From Bretschneidera sinensis (lineage: Eukaryota; Streptophyta; Magnoliopsida; Brassicales; Akaniaceae), in contig CM043700.1 of the NCBI GenBank assembly GCA_023935145.1, positions 143,058,828 to 143,122,827 of the forward strand: a stretch of 64,000 nt of DNA, in the 5' to 3' direction. Numbering within the stretch: position 1 is the stretch's first letter; every line of letters starts with the position of its first letter. Under the pieces are notes generated by a model. That model made no database searches. It was not told the origin of the DNA and saw only the letters and a program-made list of their open reading frames with translations. Below are positions 35,468 through 47,558 of this stretch, piece by piece. The position numbers and the translations under genes were made by a program.

Positions 35468-38400
35468 TCAAGGTGGAATATGAGAAACCAACTTGAGTTT
35501 GAAAACAAGATCACGAAAACACCCTGGAGGATGTGACTTGGTAAAGATGTCTGCGAGCTAATCCTTGGATGTGACAGAATAAAGCTGTAGGGAGCCTTGA
35601 AGGAGATGATGACGGACAAAATGACAATCAATCTCAATATGTTTGGTCCGTTCATGAAACACATCATTATGAGCAATCTTAATAGCACTTCTATTGTCAC
35701 AGTATACAGGAGTGGCAGCAGAAAGTGATATACCCATATCTTGTAACAACCATCGTAACCAAATAAGCTCAGAGGTAGTGTCAGCTAAAGCACAATATTC
35801 TGCCTCTGTACTAGATCGAGCAACAACAGTTTGTTTCTTACTACGCCAAGAGATAAGAGAGGTGCCAAGTAGGAAACAATAACCGGTGGTAGAACGACGA
35901 TTTGTAGGATCACCTGCCCAATCTGTATCGGTATAAGCACACAACTGAAGATGAGACTGAGAGAAGAAAAAGAGCCCATGAAACAATGTCCCATTTAGGT
36001 AACGAAGGATGCGAAAAACAACAGCAAAATGAGTAAAGCGAGGAGCAGCCATAAACTGACTCACTTGATGGATAGCATACGAGATATCAGGTCGAGTAAC
36101 AGTAAGGTAGACAAGACTGCCAACCAAATGTCGATATAAAGTAAAATCACGAAGAAGTTCGCCATCATGGGGTGTAAGACGAGCATTAAGCTCAGTTGGT
36201 GTGTCAACAACCTTACTGTCTGTGAGATTTGCCCGAGAAAGCATATCAGAGATATATTTGGCTTGTGTCAAATAATAACCATCAGAAGAAGATGAAATCT
36301 CGAGACCAAGAAAATAGTTGAGAGAACCAAGATCTTTCATCTCAAAATGTTGATTGAAAAACTGTTTAAGTTCCTGAATACCAATGGGATCATCCCGGGT
36401 GATAATCATGTCATCAACATATAACAGAAGAAGTATGATGCCCCGGTCTGTGCGACGAACAAACAAGGCCGAATCATAGGAGCTGATGGAATATCCAAAG
36501 CTAGACAAAGTGTTGCTAAACTTAGCAAACCATGCTCGAGGAGCCTGCTTAAGTCCATATAGAGCTCGAAGAAGACGACATACCTTATTTGTTGGATTAG
36601 ATAGTCCAGGAGGCGGTTGCATATAGACTTCTTCATTAAGATGACCATTAAGGAATGCATTTTTAACATCCATTTGAAAAAGTGACCAATGGCGAGAGGC
36701 TGCAACAGCCAGCAAAGCATGCACAGAAGATAGACGAGCAACTGGAGCAAAGGTCTCCTTATAGTCCACACCATACTCTTGAGTAAAACCCCTGGCAACA
36801 AGTCGAGCCTTGTACCTGTCAACAGTACCATATGAACAAGTCTTAATTTTGTAAACCCATTTACTGCCAACCACAGACTTTCCAGAAGGCAAGTCAATCA
36901 AATCCCATGTATTATTCTTGTGTAAAGCATCAAGTTCCTTTTTCATCGCAATTTGCCAAAAAGGTTAGTGGAAGCATCACGATAAGAGTGGGGCTCATGT
37001 AAAGTAGCTAAAGCATGAAAGCAATGAAAATTCTGAAGATGGGATGAAAGAAATCTTACTCTGGTGGATCGGCGAAGGTCTGGAGAGGAAGTATGAACAT
37101 GATCCTCATACGTAACAGACCCTGGGGGCTCAGGCGAAGCGACGTCGAGAGTATCAGGTGGAGTGGAATCGAGAGTATTAGGTGAGGGAGACTCGGGCAA
37201 GACATTACTAATGTGAGGTGAGGGAGACTCGGGCAAAACATCACTAGTGTGAGTAGGAGAAATAGGAGGCTCCATAAGTGTGGTAAAAATAGGAAAAGAT
37301 GGCATGCTGAATTTGCCAATTTCATGAAATAGTCTATGCTCCCAGAAAACTACATGACGGGAGATACGAAGACGACGAGACACAGGATCATAACATCGAT
37401 AGCCTTTTTGTTCAATTCCATATCCAAGAAAGCAACACATTCGAGAACGAGGCTCAAGTTTGGTACGCTCATGAGGTTGGAGTAAAACAAAACAAGCAGA
37501 ACCAAACACACGAAGATGGTGGTATGAGGGAACATAGCCAAACAACCGCTCGTAAGGAGTGCAATTATCAAGGATAGGGGTAGGCAGCCTATTGATCGTG
37601 TAGATAGCTGTTAGAGTGGCTTCACCCCAAAATGGGGTAGGAACAGATGTGGAAATGAGAAGGGCTAGAACAGTGTCTAAAATGTGCCTAAGTTTACGTT
37701 GAGCTCGACCATTTTGTTGTGAAGTGCCAGGACATGACAAGTGAGGAACAGTGCCATAATTTTTTGGGATGTCTTTAAAAGTATGTTGAGTATATTCTAA
37801 AGCATTATCAGAACGAAAAGTTTTGATGGGTTTTGAAAATTGGGTTTCAATCATTTTGGCAAAAGTACGATAAATATCCAATAATTCAGAACGAGATTTC
37901 ATTAAAAATACCCAAGTGTAACGAGAGAAATCATCAACAAAAATTACAAAATAGCGTGAACCACTCATACTAGCAACAGGAGAAGGTCCCCAAACATATG
38001 AATGAATTAACAAATGAAGTAGTAGCATGAGACTCACTATTATTAAAAGGCAAAGCCGGCTGTTTTTCAAGTTGACATGAAATTCAATCAAAAGAACTTT
38101 TAGACACTGACCCTAACATCCCTTTTGAAGCTAAAAGTTGTACCCGAGATGCAGATGCATGACTAAGACGTGAATGCCAAAGTGCAAGGGATGGTGGTGA
38201 CAAGGAGGCAGTAGCAGAGACGTTAGAGGCGGGAAGGTTGGGCAGGTGTAAGGATGAGAGTTCTAACATGCGCCCAATTCTATGCCCGATCCCAAGGGTC
38301 TGACCAGTACGAGGATCCTGCACATTCACACCAGAAAAGTCAAAGACAATTCTATATCCAAGTTCACATATTTGCCCAACGGAAAAAAGATTATAGGATA

Positions 38401-39637
38401 ATTCTGGCACATGAAAAACTTCAGGAATAGAAAGAGAACGACTATTGATGGTGCCTATAGTTTTAGCAGTCATAGTGGAGTCATCGGCTGTGCGAATGAA
38501 TGAGGAATGAGCTGAAGGTGCAGATATAGTAAATGAAGCTGGGAAAGGTGTCATATGGTTGCAACAAGTGGAATCAAAAAGCCAAGAGGCAAAATTACCT
38601 GGCAGTACTGAGAGGGCAGAGGAAGATGCATTACCAGAACGAGACTGGATGACCTGATTAACTATTGCCTCAAAGTCAGCTGAAGATAAGGTGATAGTAG
38701 ATCCCGATGACCCGTCAGAGAGTGCAACTGAAGATGAAGTTGTAGTCGCAGATGGATATGGAACAACTGTAGAGAGAGTGCTCTCAGGATGAGCAACTGC
38801 TGCAGTGGAAGCATTAGATCTTCCCCTTTGCCAACATTTATCAATAGTGTGCCCTCGACGTTTACAAAAAAGACAGAAATTATTGTCGCGAGGCTTAGGA
38901 GAAGGTCAAGGAGCACCAAACCTGTCAGAATACTTTGGCTAAAATGATGGAGAACTAGATAATGGAGCAGCCAACACTGAAGGACTATGTTGAGAGTGCA
39001 TAGTCTGTGATCTACTTTCTGCACGAACAAGTTCAAAGATAACATTGTCCAAAGTAGAGAGAGGAGAGCGATGTAAAAGTTGCACATAAATAGGCTCAAA
39101 ATCATCACGTAATGCCATAAGAAAATGGTGAAGACGATGTTGATCCCTTCGTTCAGCATACATTTTGGCATCTGTAGGATCCTTCCAAATAGGATCAGAG
39201 AGATCAATTTGATTCTATAAGAATTACATGCGAGCAAGAAAATCATTAATACTCTGCTCCGGTTCTTGCTTCAGGCAGAAGAGCTCAAACAGGAGCTGAT
39301 ATTCTCGAGCACCATCAACAGCAGAATAACGAGAAGCAAGCATATCCCAAGCACCCTTAGCTTCATCAAAGCTACCAAATAGGACAGAAATAGATGGAAT
39401 AGTAGTATTACGAAACCATGTGAGAATTTGATGATGATTACTTTCCCAATCAATGAGACGAGTGAGAAGAGCATCATTAGTTTCAGTAGCCCCTTTAACT
39501 GGCTTCTTGACAATATCAACCACGTAAGACCAAAGCTTATGACTTTTGAGGAAACTTTGCATAGATTGAGACCAAACAATATAATTTGTACCATCAAATA
39601 CAGACTGAACATGACGAAAAATATCTTTTTCTGCCAT
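35468..39637 (-). pseudogene. Copia 2 gag-pol remnant
   Basis: All Copia parts are recognisable: Gag with zinc knuckle (CLFCKRRGH), pre-integrase, integrase (YVWGP, SDNALEY), reverse transcriptase (LYVDDMIIT) and RNase H (SSTEAEYCAL). Relative to element 1 there are in-frame stops at 39224-39226, 39215-39217, 38939-38941, 38906-38908, 38084-38086 (which also destroys a zinc-finger Cys) and 35558-35560. A 2-base deletion near 38015 and a 1-base deletion near 36960 shift the frame out and back. The longest open piece is the reverse transcriptase-RNase H part, 36946-35558. Confidence 0.93.
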
Positions 39638-39769
39638 ATGGTCAAATCTGATCGTCGGTCAATGGTTAAATAGTGACGTCGATGGAGCAGCGGCTGAGAT
39701 GATGTCGATGGAGAATGAGACTCCGACTATAGTGATGACCCGACAGATATGAAAAGGATATACAAGACG

Positions 39770-39920
39770 TTTTTCTGATGTGAAGGATCCACTAATAGTG
39801 GCAATCACAGAGCATACTCAACTCTTAATATACCGACAACTTTCAGGAAGTTTTTTCTGATGTGAAAGATCCACTAATAGTGGCAATCACAGAGCATACT
39901 CAACTCTTAATATACCGAGA
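39770..39920 (-). repeat. Direct repeats in the Copia 2 leader
   Basis: Two units of about 70 bp containing ccactaatagtgg and gagcatactcaactc. They correspond to the leader duplication of element 1 at 13490-13643. Confidence 0.8.
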
Positions 39921-39941
39921 ACCACGAAGGCTCTGATACCA

Positions 39942-40119
39942 TGTTAAAGGTTTAAGAGAGGAAGTGAGACAATACAAAGAAGAGAATTGTATTGAATGGT
40001 GTAATTTACTTACAAGTGAGCTATCCTATTTATAGGAGCAAATAAGAGAGCCAAAGATATACACAACCAATGTGGGATTAAACTAACTAAGCAATAACTA
40101 TGCTATACATAATATAACA
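39942..40119 (-). repeat. 5' LTR of Copia 2 (right on the plus strand)
   Basis: 178 bp, tgttaaaggttt...aatataaca. The primer-binding site complement gctctgatacca abuts it at 39930-39941. Confidence 0.95.
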
Positions 40120-40211
40120 TTAAGAAGTTGTTCTTTACTCTGAATAACCAACCCCGTCTCTATCACCGCCTGTTTGCTTATTAACAAAAGTCTTGTAGTA
40201 TCTTATGTGGA

Positions 40212-40611
40212 ATCTCCACTTTGCTCTAATCTTGCACGCTAACATTTACCAAACAACACCTCTGTGTTCTTATCAATTTTTGCAGACTTTTGGTTCATCA
40301 TTAAATTTGTAGCAGGTAAAGAATTTATAACACTATTACTTGGGTTTTAATTTTTTTCCTTCTTAAAATTCTTTTTGCTCTGTTTCTGTGTGATTTGATT
40401 TTTCTGTTTATTTCTTTTCTTTTCATGGGTTTTTTTTTTATTCTGTTAACAGTGAGGTGTTTAGACCAGAAATTGTTGATGAATGGCTGAATTGTTGGGT
40501 CCAAGATTGTTCAGCTGTTGTAATTGTCGAAATCAGGCTTCGCTTCACGATGATATAATTTCTAAAACTTTTCAGGTGCATCACCTAAATCTTGTAATTT
40601 TTATTGTTGAT
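40212..40611 (+). repeat. Duplicated first-exon segment of Yippee type 2, first copy
   Basis: About 400 bp (atctccactttgctc...tttttattgttgat) covering a leader exon, leader intron and coding exon 1. Repeated at 42152-42507. A 1.5-kb insert separates the two. Confidence 0.85.
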
Positions 40612-42151
40612 ATTCACATGTAGGGTTTAGCATGGAATCGGTTGTCTCACGAACTCGATCCAAACCGATATAATGGGTTGGGTTGGATTGTGTTTTTTTA
40701 GAGATTGGATTGGGTTGGATTGTGTTTTTTTAGAAATTGGGTTGGTTGGGTTGGGTTGAGTCAGGTCATGGGTTCAAAATTTTCAACCCGATCCAAACCA
40801 GTAATGCGGTCAAATATATAATTATATATTTTATATTTATTGAATACAAAATAGTGTATAAATAATTATAGTATAATTATAAAATATATAATCATAAAAT
40901 GTCAATTCTAATTACTACTAGTGTGTAAAATTATATGTAGCAGATACTCCAATATCCAAACAAGTCTCATGTTTTCCAATTACCTTGATTTTAGTTTCAA
41001 ATATTTACACTAGAAACAAATATTGATTTAGAGTTATGAAATAGTTTTCATAATTATTCTTAAGTATAACTTCAATCAAAATAAATAGATGCACAATTAA
41101 TTTATGCTAACAAAATTTTAATTTCTTGTACCGTTGTAACTATAAAATAAACATAGAAATTAATACTCTAACCTACAAGATTCTAGTCGGGATTAATATA
41201 TGCAGATAAACTTATATTTAAAAAAGATGTAACATAATGTTGATGGAATAAATGCTGAATGTATGATAAAACTCAGTAATACCAACTTGCTGGAAGCCTT
41301 TCATGCAAACATTATTAAACCATTCAATTTGCCTCTCTGTAACCTTTTAAGAACCCCTATATCACTTTCAAGTGCATTAAAGCATAGTTCAAAAATTAGA
41401 TTGATTAGTGAGAAAGCACTAGCACGTCCAACAAATGTTAAGTTACTAAAATATATTATTAACAGCTGTCCAGAAATCCAAATTTCCTTTGTAATTGAAC
41501 AGTTTTCTAAAGTAAGTTAATTTTATGTCAACTAAAGCGGTTCCTAGTGCAACATTCAAATGAAAATTGTCTTTTTAAATATAACGATTAATCCATATTC
41601 TAACATCAATGGCTCCAGGTTGTGAGCATGCAGATAAGCAATTGATCATGGTCACTTCATCAGGCTCTATATTACTCGCTTGCATTTCATGAAACAATGT
41701 CAAAGCATCCTTACCAAGTTTGGCTTCAACGTAGCCTCCAATTATAGCATTCCATGGCACAACATCTTTCTCTTACATGTCATCAAAAAACTTTTTAGCA
41801 GTATCCAAAAAACTAAATTTAGCATAACCTACAACCATTATAGTCCATGAGACAATTGTTCTCTTTTCCATGTTATCAAATATTCTTTATGCTGTCAGAC
41901 ATACATATTTTACTTGTAATATGAATGAATTTAGCTTTGGATTTAATAGAATATTTTTTTTGTTATGTAATATGTATGGTTTAATTATTTAGGAAAAAAA
42001 ATATATCAACTCGGTGACCCAAACCGACCCAAATCAATTAAAATGGATTGGATTGGGTTGAGATTTAATGGTTCATGAGTTGAGTTGAGTTGAGTTGAGA
42101 TTTTTTCAAATCAATATGAATGGATTGAAATTTTCAACCCGTTGGGTTTCC
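40612..42151. mobile_element. 1.5-kb insert with captured PPR fragment, transposon-like
   Basis: This lies between the two copies of the Yippee first-exon segment. Its outer parts are rich in repeats of the type ggttgggttgga on the left (40670-40760) and gacccaaaccgaccc / gagttgagttgagttgag on the right (42010-42100). aaattttcaacccg occurs near both ends. The centre holds a minus-strand PPR-like fragment. Terminal repeats and a target duplication could not be fixed, so transposon status is inferred. Confidence 0.5.
41575..41900 (-). pseudogene. PPR protein gene fragment
   Basis: The minus-strand reading gives MEKRTIVSWTIMVVGYAKF, then after an in-frame TAA PWNAIIGGYVEAKLGKDAL, and EPDEVTMINCLSACSQPGA. 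These are typical plant PLS-class PPR repeats (…SWTxMVxGY…, …WNAxIxGY…ALxLFxEMQ…PDExT). Only two or three repeats remain, with no start or end. It is not a copy of the PPR gene at 53532-56105, whose repeats differ. Probably captured or copied into the insert. Confidence 0.75.
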
Positions 42152-42507
42152 ATCTCCACTTTGCTCTAATCTTGCACGCTAACATTTACCAAACAACACC
42201 TCTGTGTTCTTATCAATTTTTGCAGACTTTTGGTTCATCATTAAATTTGTAGCAGGTAAAGAATTTATATCACTGTTACTTGGGTTTTAATTCTCTTCCC
42301 TCTTAAAATCCTTTTTGCTCTTTTTCTGTGTGATTTGATTTTTCTGTTAACAGTGAGCTTTTTAGACCAGAAATTGTTGATGAATGGCTGAATTTGTTGG
42401 GTCCAAGATTGTACAGCTGTTGTAATTGTCGAAATCATGTTACGCTTCACGATGGTATAATTTCTAAAACTTTTCAGGTGCATCATCTAAATCTTGTAAT
42501 TTTTTAT
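42152..42507 (+). repeat. Duplicated first-exon segment of Yippee type 2, second copy
   Basis: The partner of 40212-40611, and closer to unit B in its leader intron. Its coding exon has one extra T (gaatttgttggg against gaattgttggg). Confidence 0.85.
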
Positions 42508-43155
42508 TTTTTTTCATAAATTCTCACTTATGATCGATCATTGTTAGGTGTCGGTTTCGAGGTTGATGTATATGTAGATTAGATGCAATTCACAGGTACT
42601 GAAATGAAAACCCAGCAGCTATGAACAAACCCATTTACCCACTTCACAGTTAATGAAATGAAAACCCAGCGGCTAGAATAAAAAACTATTCACCTTCTTA
42701 TGTTCGCAAATAATGAAAAATGGAAACCCAGCAGCTAGATTATAGAGAAACTCTGTATCTTATTCTCATAGCAGTATTTAGTACCAATGATTTTAAGTAA
42801 AACTGAATTGACTTAAATTTGATTATAATTTTTCTGTGTTGATCTTATAAGGTACCGTTTATGGTTTACAAAACGGTTTTTGAAACATTTTTTTAAGGCA
42901 GACTATTTCCATGATTTTGTTTCTTAGGGAAGAAATGGTCGCGCCTTTCTGTTCTCCCACGCAATGAATATTGTTGTAGGGCCTAAAGAAGACAGGCATC
43001 TCTTAACTGGTCTGCACACTATTGCCGATATCTTTTGTGGTGATTGCCATCAGGTTTTAGGTTGGAAGTATGAGCGAGCTTATGAGGCGTCACAGAAATA
43101 TAAAGAAGGGAAGTTCATACTTGAAAAGGTAAAGATTGCTAAGGAGAATTGGTAG

Positions 43156-44873
43156 CACCCCATTAGGGTCCTCCAAGTGCATTCATTCCCCCTTTGATGT
43201 AAGTGTAAGATACAATGCTTCATGATGTTCTTGTACAGAAATTGAAGACATGCCATTGTTTATTAATATTCGTTCTTGCCATGGACAAGATGGCTGTTTG
43301 CTTGGCTGCTAATCTTTCTTTTTCTTCTTGTTTTGACTTGCTTTCTTCATGCTTGCTGTCAACAACCTTCTCTTTGGTCTTTTGGTGCTGATGGGTGTCC
43401 ATATATAATTCGAAGATATATGGATATTATTATCAAATATTTAAGAGGGGGGAGGGGGTTAAGGGATAGGAAGCAGTTGTGGAGACTAGAGAGACTGTTG
43501 TCAGTATAGAGTTTGGCTTAGGCCGGACCAGGCCTTTTGATCTAATGGTCACCTCGGAGATCCGAACGTGATCTTCTTCCGATCAATGAATCAAGAAAAT
43601 GTTCATCTAGTTTCTCTCAGTTAAAAATTAAAATCTCTCTATTTTAATGAGTTAAATGATTTGTTATTTTTTTTATTATACTCTCTTATCATTGAAATTG
43701 CCAAGCACTTTCTTTTCTTTTTTATTTTCCCATTATATCAAAGAAAAACATTAATTTATATGAAAATTCCTTTTCACGAAGCATGCTAAATGTTTTTAAT
43801 ATTATCATGATGATTGCTCTAGTCATAAATAATTTCTTATAAAAAATCAAATCAAATCATGTACGAGAAAACATATAATTATATATTTTTAAATATAAGA
43901 TTTTAAATTCAAATTATTGTACTTTACTTAAATAAATTTAAAAAAAAACAAGGGATGCATGTTGTTGTTATCATAATATTGGCAATGGGGTCTAATTTAA
44001 AATCAATTTTAAATTATAAATTATTTTTAAAATTTATTAAAAATTTAATTAAATCAAACTAAATTATTTATTAATTAATTTATTAATTATTATTTAACAA
44101 AATTTAATAATATTTGATTAAATTTTTATTAAACTTTTTATAAAAAAACTTTAACTTAAATTGAGTTTAAATTAAATTCAAATATCATCGTAACCAATCT
44201 GGAGGGATTAGAACAGTGTCATAATAGTGACTTTAATACTTTTTTTATAATGACTTTAACAAAGACGTGAAAGACTTAAATAGTCCATTGTTGACAATTT
44301 GTTTTATATGCTTCCTCATTAAATTTTCACTGCCATGCTGGTGATGTCTGCCTCTAACTTAAAATTATTTTTTAAAATTTAATAAAAAATTAATAAATTA
44401 AACCAAATTATTTATTAATTAATATTTAATCGTTATTTAATAAATTTAAAAAAATTTAATTTAATTTAATTAAATTTTAAAAAATAAACTTAAAATTAAA
44501 ATTGTTTTTAAGCTAATAATCTATCCTAATGCATTATTGTCTTTATGTACCAAAAGACTTAAATATCCCTTCCCCGCATTTTCCCCTTTCCCTCAATTAT
44601 TTTTGCTCAAGTATTTGGTTAGTCATCGTTTGAAACTGGTCTATATAATCTCTACCTTACTTTGGTTCTTTCTTATCTTTCGGAAGCAGATTTCAACCTT
44701 AGGATCATTATCCTTCATGTATGATGTTGGATAATCTTTTTTGATCCCCAATTCTTTTTATAATTTTAAGCATGCAAATTGGTTTTAAAATTATTAAAAT
44801 TAGTGGTTTTAAGCAATTAAATCGGTATATATTTTGGTTCTTCATTTCTTTTGGTGTTTTGGTTATACAGTCG
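43156..44873. other. Intergenic DNA between Yippee units
   Basis: 43156-43603 is 3' UTR/downstream DNA shared with 47559-48008. From 43710 unit B begins. AT-rich, with a probable leader of the next Yippee gene in the last 250 bp. No other gene. Confidence 0.45.
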
Positions 44874-45335
44874 ATGGCGGAAATCAGTAAGCATCATTCC
44901 TCCTTCTACAGCTGCAGAAACTGCCGGAATCCCCTTGCCTATGGCAAAGATCTTCTCTCAACATCTTATCTGGTGACTAATTAAGTCAACTTTCTCCTTT
45001 TTATTTTATTTTTCCTCTCCCCAAATTTTGATCTGATGTGTGGTCTTGTTCTTTCATTTTTTTTTTCTCTTACTGATCACAAGATTTGACTGGTGGATTG
45101 GTTTTGTTAGGCGAAAACAGGGCCAGCCTATTTGTTCCTTCATGTAATGAACGTTGTGCTTGGGCCAAAGGAAGACAAGCAGCTTATAACTGGTAAATTC
45201 AGCATAGCTAATATCTATTGCAGCAAATGTGGTGAGGAATTGGGCTGGAAATACGTCGAAGCTTATGAGGTAATACAAAGGTTCAAGGAAGGGAAGTTCA
45301 TACTTGAGAAGTTGAAGATGATCGAGGAATACTGA
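44874..45335 (+). CDS. Yippee-like protein, type 1, unit B
   Basis: Exons 44874-44972 and 45111-45335 give 107 residues: MAEISKHHSSFYSCRNC..., then AKTGPAYLFLHVMNVVLGP and YCSKCGEELGWKYVEAYE. The two CxxC pairs (residues 14-17 and 70-73) are separated by 52 residues, the canonical Yippee spacing for zinc binding. It is the undamaged counterpart of 33798-34273. Its role is unknown beyond family membership; Yippee proteins resemble the substrate-binding domain of cereblon and Mis18. Confidence 0.92.
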
Positions 45336-46782
45336 TATCTCACCACCGTATGTGATACAAATGACAATATTAAATAAGGGTGCACTTATTTCAACTTTAA
45401 AAAAAAAAATATATCAGTTAACAAATATCATGAAGTTAAACTTGAAATAGTAAACCTCATGGATCTGTTTGTTTTATGTAATTTACTCAAAATATATGTG
45501 AAGTACTTTAATTTCATTGTTAATACACATCTATATGCTATTTTGATTTTGGTATTGTCAATATATTCTTCCACGTGGTACTTCTATCTTTGACATTTTT
45601 TTTTGGTGAAGTTTAATTCGATAATTACAATTTTTTTATAAGAGGGTAATATCTTAGTTTTTTAATCCAAGTTGTAACGATGTTAATAAGCACAAATGGT
45701 TTCAAAAAAATTACTTTTGAAATAAAGCAAAGTAAAACAATTGTTACCGTTCGTTTGGATGTTACAATTTATAATTAAATAAAATAAATAGAAAGCAAAG
45801 TAATGTATCGTGTTTTTATTTGGACAGAGGATGAAAATGAATTTAAAAAGTTAAGTTATAATAAAAAAATTTAAATATTTTTAATTATTAATAATAAAAA
45901 ATTTTAATAAAAATAATTTTGATATTTTAAATCTAAATAAATAAAAGTTACATTATCTCAAAAAAAAAATAAAAGCAATGGCAATTGGAGTTTATTTTGC
46001 GATAAGCCAATAACATATGAAATGACAAGGGCCCGTACCTTTATCTCACGCGCACATGGTTTATCTCAAGATGACGAAGAGATTTTAGTCTCCGCACGGG
46101 GCCCTCACTTTAAATAGTGACGGCACTCCAATCAACCTTCCGATCACGCGATGGGTGGAGCCTAAGCTTGTATCTCTTTTCTTCAACCAAGAAAGTCATT
46201 TCGAGTCCCAAAGTAAAATAGTGAAGAAAATCCTCTCTCTAAACTTTGGAGTGTTGATGACTCTTTCTCTTGGAATTCTAGAGTTGCAACTCGCAACCAT
46301 GAAAACCCAGAGTCAGGTTAGTATTGATTTTTCAGATTTTACAGCTCAGGTCTCTATCCAATCCCGTTATAATATTTTTCACCTCAAAACTTGAACTTTT
46401 CCTTGAAATAGGTTTCTTCGTTATTTTAATTTTAATTACTATATTATAATTCTTATTTTAAGTTGTTGTTCTTTACTCTGAATAACAAAACCCCGTCTCT
46501 ATCACCTCCTGTTTGTTTATCAACAAAAGTCTTGTAGTATCTTATGTGGAATCTCCACTTTGCTCTAATCTTGCGAGCTAACATTTACCAAACAACACCT
46601 CTGTGTTCTTATCATTTTTTGCAGACTTTTGGTTCATCATTAAATTTGTAGCAGGTAAAGAATTTATATCACTGTTACTTGGGTTTTAATTCTCTTCCCT
46701 CTTAAAATCCTTTTTGCTCTTTTTCTGTGTGATTTGATTTTTCTGTTAACAGTGAGCTGTTTAGACCAGAAATTGTTGATGA
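45336..46782. other. Intergenic and leader region upstream of Yippee type 2, unit B
   Basis: Contains the probable promoter (ggggccctcactttaaatagtgacgg, about 46098-46125) and an untranslated first exon ending cagagtcag before gttagtatt (about 46318). A second leader exon/intron follows (gtagcaggtaaag ... ctgttaacag). An open frame at 46155-46394 overlaps this leader and is not supported as protein. Confidence 0.4.
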
Positions 46783-47558
46783 ATGGCTGAATTGTTGGGT
46801 CCAAGATTGTACAGCTGTTGTAATTGTCGAAATCATGTTTCGCTTCACGATGATATAATTTCTAAAACTTTTCAGGTGCATCATCTAAATCTTGTAATTT
46901 TTATTGTTGATTTTTTTCATAAATTCTCACTTATGATCGATCATTGTTAGGTGTCGGTTTCGAGGTTGATGTATATGTAGATTAGATGCAATTCACAGGT
47001 ACTGAAATGAAAACCCAGCAGCTATGAACAAACCCTTTTACCCACTTCACAGTTAATGAAATGAAAACCCAGCGGCTAGAATAAAAAACTATTCACCTTC
47101 TTATGTTCACAAATAATGAAAAATTGAAACCCAGCAGCTAGATTATAGAGGAACTCTGTATCTTATTCTCATAGTAGTATTTAGTACCAATGAATTTAAG
47201 TAAAACTGAATTGACTTAAATTTGATTATAGTTTTTCTGTGTTGATCTTATAAGGTACCCTTTATGGTTTATAAAAAGGTTTTTGAAACATTTTTTTAAG
47301 GCAGACTATTTCCATGATTTTGTTTCTTAGGGAAGAAATGGTCGCGCCTTTCTGTTCTCCCACGCAATGAATATTGTTGTAGGGCCTAAAGAAGACAGGC
47401 ATCTCTTAACTGGTCTGCACACAATTGCCGATATCTTTTGTGGTGATTGCCATCAGGTTTTAGGTTGGAAGTATGAGCGAGCTTATGAGGCGTCACAGAA
47501 ATATAAAGAAGGGAAGTTCATACTTGAGAAGGTAAAGATTGCTAAGGAGAATTGGTAG
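46783..47558 (+). CDS. Yippee-like protein, type 2, unit B
   Basis: Exons 46783-46875 and 47331-47558 (GT..AG) give 106 residues: [21 protein letters not shown]..., [54 protein letters not shown]. CxxC pairs at 12-15 and 68-71 are 52 residues apart, the Yippee zinc-binding signature. This is the intact version of the broken gene at 40483-43155. It belongs to a different subfamily from type 1 (about half identical by eye). Confidence 0.93.

Larger units (their letters stand above)
35277..40119 (-). mobile_element. Ty1-copia LTR retrotransposon 2, decayed, same family as Copia 1
   Basis: 4843 bp in reverse orientation. The LTRs (35277-35454 and 39942-40119, 178 bp each) begin TG and end CA, and differ at eight positions by eye. 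They are flanked by a perfect 5-bp target duplication TTAAG (35272-35276 and 40120-40124). Protein and leader sequences match element 1 closely. It carries several stops and frameshifts and is therefore dead. It sits between the two Yippee genes of unit A; unit B shows the empty site near 46457. Confidence 0.95.
40483..43155 (+). pseudogene. Yippee-like protein, type 2, unit A, with two first exons
   Basis: Two candidate coding first exons precede one second exon. Exon 1a (40483-40575) is intact: 31 codons, [18 protein letters not shown]. Exon 1b (42384-42477) carries an inserted T after GAA, which leads to a TAA after 13 codons. Exon 2 (42928-43155) is intact: 75 residues, [14 protein letters not shown]...FCGDC...[10 protein letters not shown]...AKENW. 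If 1a were spliced directly to exon 2 (phase matches, intron 2.35 kb), a normal 106-residue zinc-binding Yippee protein would result. If 1b is included, it is not. A Copia element also sits upstream in what is probably the leader intron. Probably decayed, but rescue by exon choice is possible. Confidence 0.8.
32750..43603. repeat. Tandem duplication of a Yippee gene pair, unit A
   Basis: Matches unit B at 43710-48008 in direct orientation, from cccatatatcaaagaaaagc to gaatcaagaaaatgtt. Unit A is larger because of a 4.84-kb Copia element (35277-40119) and about 1.9 kb from first-exon duplication plus an insert (40612-42507). It lacks about 190 bp near the position of 45975-46185 in unit B. Confidence 0.88.

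Noticed and set aside
43500..43545. Sequence ccggaccaggcctt resembling part of miR166 (also near 47915)
   Set aside because: Only about ten bases agree, and no complementary arm was found nearby to form a hairpin.
46155..46394. 79-codon frame upstream of Yippee type 2
   Set aside because: It overlaps the probable promoter and untranslated leader, is not preserved in unit A, and has no known domain.
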